This document shows positions 59,859 to 64,000 of a stretch of DNA of 64,000 nt, piece after piece (position 1 is the stretch's first letter; each line of letters starts with the position of its first letter). This stretch comes from Flavobacteriaceae bacterium PS02336 (GTDB taxonomy: Bacteria > Bacteroidota > Bacteroidia > Flavobacteriales > Flavobacteriaceae), in NCBI GenBank assembly GCA_029960065.1, contig JASCOF010000003.1:682001-746000 (forward strand). Reading direction: 5' to 3'. The notes under the pieces are model-generated. The model made no database searches, had not been told where the DNA came from, and saw only the letters and a program-made list of their open reading frames with translations. A program made the translations under genes and the position numbers.

Positions 59859-62198
59859 TTAAGCCCCTTTTACAGCAAGACTTCGTTTATACCAAGGCTT
59901 TTTTACTTTTGCTTCTTGATACTGGTAGCCATAACTTACGCCATAACCATATCCATATGCATTTTTTATGTTTACACCGTTTATTACTATTCCAACATTT
60001 TTAAGCTGTTCTTTTTTAATAAAATTGCTTACTTGAACTAAATTGCTTTTATCCGTATAATCATATTTTACTACAAATACAGTTACATCTGCCACGTAGC
60101 TAAAATTCAGCGTATCTGATACTATTTGTACTGGGGCTGTATCTAATATTATAAAATCGTAAATTGATTTGGCTTCTTCAATTAATGCTTCAAAATTAGA
60201 ATTGGTTATTAATTGAGAAGGGTTTGGAGGAGCTTCTCCAGCAAACAAAACATCAAGGTTTTTAGAGAACTTATTGTCTTTTTGCAAAAACTCTTTCCAG
60301 TCGTCAGTCTTGTTGGCCAAGAAATCTGAAAGCCCCATTATGTTTCTTTTTACACTAAAATAATCGTGCAATTGAGGGTTTCTTAAATCAACTCCAATCA
60401 ACAATACTTTTTTATTCAGGTTACTTACTGTTATGGCATTATGAAAGGCACAAAATGACTTTCCTTCACCCTGAATAGAGGATGTAAATAAGATCACGTT
60501 TCCTTTACTGTCTTTTTTCCTTGGCAGCAAATAAGAGATATTGGACATTAGAGCACGCGATGCTTCTGCTATCATAGAACGAGAGGTTGCTGTGTTGTCT
60601 AATTTGTCGTTTAAACTTATTTTAGGAATATGTCCTAAAATTGGAACATCTGTAAATACCTTCTGGATATCTTCTTCATTATGTATTTTGGTATCCAAGA
60701 ATAAACGAACATACGTCACTCCAAAAGGAAGCAGTAAACCAAATAAAAATGCTCCTAACATAAATGCCTTTGGCTGCGGAAAGATGGCTGAATAATTCGT
60801 TTCCGGCGCATTTAATGTTTTTAGATTTGATTCTAAAATGGCACCGTTTAAAACAGCTTCTTCTTTCTTTTGTAATAAAGCTACATACGTTTCTTCTTTC
60901 GTAGTAAGATTACTGTTGATGTTTCCTAATACTTTATCTTTTGTTGGAATACTCTTTACTTTAGCTTCAGCAATACTCTGCTCAGTTCTATTGGCTCTGC
61001 TGGTTTGGTTTAAAAAGTTTAGATATCCTTCCAAACTATTTACGATTTCCTGTTTTTGTGATCTTAACTGCGTTATCAAACTTATATAAGCTGGATTATT
61101 GCTTTGTGCTCTTTGTAAAATCAGCTGGCTGTCCATCAATTTTGCATTATAATTTATAAGCATCTGATTGACTGTTTTGGATTCTAAATTGTAATCTGTT
61201 CCTAAAGCTTGTGTCGGGCCGGCTTGTTTAATATCATTAATTGCGAAACTCGTTAGCGATATTTGTCTTTCATTAAGCATTGAACTTTCCTTTTTCTGAC
61301 TTCTGTCACTGGTTTGTTCTAAGACGTAATTTTCCATTACACCAATATCGTTGTTCTGTAAGTATTTCTCTTTTACGCTCTCAATAGAATCTTTTTCTTT
61401 ACTAAAGTTTTTAATTCTCTGATTTAAATAAGAAACCGTATTTCTAAAAACTTTCTGTTTATTGATTACAATACTTTTATCCAGCTGGTCAATAATTTCG
61501 CTCAATATTTTTCTGGAACGATCTGGATTTGCACTCACATGTTTCAATTCGAGTACTCCCTTTGCATTTATATCAGACAAGACAACAAGAGATCCTTTAA
61601 GATTTTTTAAGGCAACACTTGTAGGTTCTAAATTTACTTTATACTCTTTTTCAAAATACGAAGACGGATTTTTCTTTGCTTTCGCAGATAACTGAATCTT
61701 AAACGGCAGTCCATTAACAGCTTCTTTACCGTCGTACCCTACAACATTATAAGTTTGTTCTGATTCTGGCTCTGTTACTATAAAGCCGCTTTTATCTACT
61801 TTAATTTCATACGAAATAAGCGGTAACGAATCATTAGAAACAGTTGGTATTAAAACAAAAGGAACTTCGTTTACAAAATTGTTCTTAACAGTAAATACTT
61901 TTTCATAGTACGCATAATTTAAATTCAGACTCTTTACCACGCCTAATAAAAACTCGTTGGAGGTCACTAGTCGAATTTCATCGTCTAATTTATCCTCACT
62001 GCTTTTTTTATCTGTGCTAATAGTAATGATCTTTGTTTGGTCTTCTTGTTTTTTATCAAGAAAGATCGTAGCTGAAGTTTCGTAAGTTGGCGGCACTATT
62101 TTTATAAAAATAAAAGCGGCTCCAACAAACACAATCAAACTGAGCAAAAACCAAGGCCAATATTGAAAATACTTTAGAAATTCTTTTTTTAAATCCAT
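59859..62198 (-). CDS. Wzc-like polysaccharide co-polymerase with bacterial tyrosine kinase domain
   Basis: 779 residues. An N-terminal Wzz domain has one membrane helix near residues 15-34 (WPWFLLSLIVFVGAAFIF). A long periplasmic helical region with coiled coils (about 210-480) and a second helix (AFMLGAFLFGLLLPFGVTYV) precede a cytoplasmic BY-kinase: Walker A SSIQGEGKSF, Walker A' VLLIGVDLRNP and Walker B FIILDTAPV. The C-terminus is a tyrosine cluster (AYGYGYGVSYGYQYQ), the autophosphorylation site that controls chain length. It partners the Wza-like porin encoded upstream. Confidence 0.95.
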   Translation of the reverse strand: MDLKKEFLKYFQYWPWFLLSLIVFVGAAFIFIKIVPPTYETSATIFLDKKQEDQTKIITISTDKKSSEDKLDDEIRLVTSNEFLLGVVKSLNLNYAYYEKVFTVKNNFVNEVPFVLIPTVSNDSLPLISYEIKVDKSGFIVTEPESEQTYNVVGYDGKEAVNGLPFKIQLSAKAKKNPSSYFEKEYKVNLEPTSVALKNLKGSLVVLSDINAKGVLELKHVSANPDRSRKILSEIIDQLDKSIVINKQKVFRNTVSYLNQRIKNFSKEKDSIESVKEKYLQNNDIGVMENYVLEQTSDRSQKKESSMLNERQISLTSFAINDIKQAGPTQALGTDYNLESKTVNQMLINYNAKLMDSQLILQRAQSNNPAYISLITQLRSQKQEIVNSLEGYLNFLNQTSRANRTEQSIAEAKVKSIPTKDKVLGNINSNLTTKEETYVALLQKKEEAVLNGAILESNLKTLNAPETNYSAIFPQPKAFMLGAFLFGLLLPFGVTYVRLFLDTKIHNEEDIQKVFTDVPILGHIPKISLNDKLDNTATSRSMIAEASRALMSNISYLLPRKKDSKGNVILFTSSIQGEGKSFCAFHNAITVSNLNKKVLLIGVDLRNPQLHDYFSVKRNIMGLSDFLANKTDDWKEFLQKDNKFSKNLDVLFAGEAPPNPSQLITNSNFEALIEEAKSIYDFIILDTAPVQIVSDTLNFSYVADVTVFVVKYDYTDKSNLVQVSNFIKKEQLKNVGIVINGVNIKNAYGYGYGVSYGYQYQEAKVKKPWYKRSLAVKGA

Positions 62199-62290
62199 AA
62201 CTATTTTAATTAATAAGATACAGTCACGTTAATAACTAGGAGTATAATTTGAATTAATTCTGAAATACTCATTTATACTCTGGCAATTTT

Positions 62291-63058
62291 TTAATTTGCA
62301 ATTACAATTATCAGTGCAGCAAGAGAAGCCGTAATACCTAATAGCTGCAATGGGTCTTTGATTAATCCTCCGCTGTTTGCTTTCAATTTGTTTGGAGTTA
62401 CTACAATTACATCTCCTTGTCTAACTCTAAAATTTGGATTAGACATCCAAGAAGCTGTGGTTAAATCTACATGGTAGACCAAGCGTTTTCCATCAACTTC
62501 TCTAATCAGTTTTAAATCTTTTCGAATTGCCGAATAGGTTAAATCTCCTGCCAATCCTATTGCATCTAAGAAACTAATCGATTCTTCTGTAAAAGCTTTA
62601 ACACCTGGAGAATTTACTTCTCCCAAAATGGTAAATTTGTTATTAAGCACACGAACTTGTACGGTAGGATTTACCAAATAATTCTCGTTTATAAGACGCT
62701 CTTTTATTTTAATTTCTGCATTTGCAGGGGTTAGACCTCCCACTTTAACTTCATTTAAAATAGGCATCATAATAGTTCCCTGCGGATTTACCAGATAACC
62801 AGATAATCGCATCATATCTACTGACGTTTGCGCACCAGCATTGCCGCTTGTAATATTAAAAGGAGCTGCAACCAAAGGGTTTAGATCACCTACTTCAACT
62901 CGTAAGATATCGTTAGGCTGTATTTTTGGCGAAGTATAATTTATTGTTGAATTTGCATAACTATCCAAATCTTGTAAGTACAACATTTGTTTCTTGGTAG
63001 TGCAAGACTCAAGCATCAATAAAGGCAATAAAATTATCAAAAGGAAAATTTTCTTCAT
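62291..63058 (-). CDS. Wza-like polysaccharide export lipoprotein
   Basis: 255 residues. Lipobox LESC (Cys19) in MKKIFLLIILLPLLMLESC. The Poly_export domain (about 45-135) reads IQPNDILRVEVGDLNPLV and VNPQGTIMMPILNEVKVGG; a SLBB domain follows (NKFTILGEVNSPGVKAFTEE). The C-terminal helix (LQLLGITASLAALIIVIAN) would span a membrane. It forms the outer-membrane or envelope channel for the polymer. It lies 92 bp upstream of the Wzc-like gene. Confidence 0.94.
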   Translation of the reverse strand: MKKIFLLIILLPLLMLESCTTKKQMLYLQDLDSYANSTINYTSPKIQPNDILRVEVGDLNPLVAAPFNITSGNAGAQTSVDMMRLSGYLVNPQGTIMMPILNEVKVGGLTPANAEIKIKERLINENYLVNPTVQVRVLNNKFTILGEVNSPGVKAFTEESISFLDAIGLAGDLTYSAIRKDLKLIREVDGKRLVYHVDLTTASWMSNPNFRVRQGDVIVVTPNKLKANSGGLIKDPLQLLGITASLAALIIVIAN

Positions 63059-63295
63059 GTTAATCGTAGTATATATTAGTATTCTTTAATTACTCTATTC
63101 AATTGAAATAAAAATGAAAACTATTTAGTGCTCCATAACTCCTTTATATGTCTATTGTCAAACTAAACCTGCATTCCTTTTACTTCTTTTATATTGGCTT
63201 TTTATTTTTCCTTGAAAAGTCCTTTTCAGAACCTAAATTTCACCTCGTTTTTATACTTTTTCCAAAAATTAAAAACTAATGTTCATCTCTTGTTA

Positions 63296-64000
63296 TTAAT
63301 GAACTATATATTGTTTTAAAGCGATCGTTTTTTTAAGAAAAACTGTTGATAATGCAGTCATACCGTGATATTTGTAAATCCTGTAATCTTCTCTTAAAAC
63401 CTCAAATGCTCTTTTATAATTTGTGCTCATACCGCCCATTCTCATTTTAACGATATATTCATTTATATAACTCATCTTGATTTTGTGTTTGTACAGATAA
63501 CGAAGCAAAAATTCTGTATCTGAAGCTATTTTAAAATCAAGATTGTAAAGACCATTTTTATCAATTACACTTTTCTTCAAATAAACTGTTGGATGTAATG
63601 GCAGCCAGCCTACTTTTATTCTTTTAAGACTGAAAACACCTCCAATTCGGTTTCTGATCAATCTTTCTTTCTTATCATTAGAAACATACACGCCATCACC
63701 GTAAACTCCTTCTACATCTGGAGAATGCTTAAAGCGCAATGCAATTCTTGAGATCACTTTGTTATCATAAAATTCATCATCAGAATGCATTAAACCAATC
63801 ACATCTCCTGTTGCTAATTTTAATCCTTTGTTAATCGCATCATACATTCCTTTATCTGGTTCAGAAATGTATTGGCTTATTCTATCTTTATAAGATTCAA
63901 TAATTTCTTTTGTACCGTCTTTTGAATTTCCATCTATTACGATATATTCGATATTATCATAATTCTGGTCCAATACACTTTTGATTGCTTTTTCAATCGT
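63296..64000 (-). CDS. Family 2 glycosyltransferase (5' end outside window)
   Basis: The frame is open to the right edge: the bases beyond 63973 translate as TIEKAIKSVLDQNYDN, so the visible 235 residues lack only the N-terminus. GT-A motifs: VIDGNSKDGTKEII, EPDKGMYDAINKGLKLATGD, LMHSDDEFYD with the DxD metal site, and IASDTEFLLRYLY. It adds a sugar to the exopolysaccharide repeat unit or another glycan from a nucleotide sugar. It is 237 bp upstream of the Wza-like gene, in the same direction. Confidence 0.92.
   Translation of the reverse strand, partial: TIEKAIKSVLDQNYDNIEYIVIDGNSKDGTKEIIESYKDRISQYISEPDKGMYDAINKGLKLATGDVIGLMHSDDEFYDNKVISRIALRFKHSPDVEGVYGDGVYVSNDKKERLIRNRIGGVFSLKRIKVGWLPLHPTVYLKKSVIDKNGLYNLDFKIASDTEFLLRYLYKHKIKMSYINEYIVKMRMGGMSTNYKRAFEVLREDYRIYKYHGMTALSTVFLKKTIALKQYIVH

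Noticed and set aside
63296..63973. Complete 225-aa glycosyltransferase starting at 63973
   Set aside because: The frame stays open to the window edge with family-typical sequence (IEKAIKSVLDQNY), so the gene is truncated by the window.

Overview
The window looks like a chromosomal segment of a Flavobacterium-like member of the Bacteroidota. The evidence is very AT-rich intergenic DNA, a SusC/RagA outer-membrane receptor, promoters of the Bacteroidota type (TTG, 19-20 bp, TAnnTTTG), a bacillithiol enzyme (BshA), a Bacteroidota-style LptD, and an SRP RNA with the compact loop seen in this phylum. No prophage, insertion sequence or CRISPR array was found. Most of the window is ordinary core genome. 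The accessory-looking parts are the two ends and 48.6-57.7 kb.

Layout. 0-5.1 kb: the 5' part of a susC-like gene (minus), a LytS-type sensor kinase and LytTR response regulator, and a FucP-type sugar transporter. Matching direct repeats with 21-bp spacing lie in front of both the receptor and the transporter and look like the regulator's operators. 5.2-9.4 kb: a secreted protein, transaldolase, a GAF histidine kinase, an SDR and SRP RNA. 9.4-15.4 kb: glutaminyl cyclotransferase, two histidine-degradation enzymes (imidazolonepropionase and formimidoylglutamase) around a coiled-coil membrane protein, and a DEAD-box helicase. 15.4-23.5 kb: a TPR hybrid kinase, a dicarboxylate symporter, chorismate synthase, an LpxH-like phosphoesterase, a small beta-barrel protein, a PrcB-like lipoprotein and BshA. 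23.9-31.7 kb: an envelope and redox run on the minus strand (amidase, MlaD protein, an HdrDE-like Fe-S pair) divergent from lptD. 31.7-35.5 kb: RidA, methylglyoxal synthase, an N-acetylglucosamine-kinase-like protein, GAPDH and phosphofructokinase. 35.8-40.4 kb: a very large TamB. 40.5-48.4 kb: tsaD, rsmE, a DUF4159 protein, a TrmH-like methyltransferase, an M43 metalloprotease, an AI-2E-family permease, a THUMP-like methyltransferase and a VanX-type dipeptidase. 48.6-57.1 kb: a lipoprotein with an Ivy-like motif, a 14-bp minisatellite, a fatty-acid desaturase, an XRE regulator with two small proteins, GH9 and ThuA-like secreted proteins, phospholipase A, an MFS permease and an unusual tRNA. 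57.7-64 kb: an exopolysaccharide operon read on the minus strand (GT2, Wza-like, Wzc-like, VanZ, priming sugar transferase, small membrane protein) ending at a strong hairpin.

The most unusual signals are the paired LytTR operators; a tRNA gene whose simplest fold gives anticodon UUA, which would read the ochre stop; two folded intergenic elements resembling a flavobacterial repeat or RNA family; a palindrome present at two loci; and short tandem repeats with 8-bp or 14-bp periods, mostly placed directly after stop codons. All functional calls come from reading motifs by eye. No database or folding program was run.
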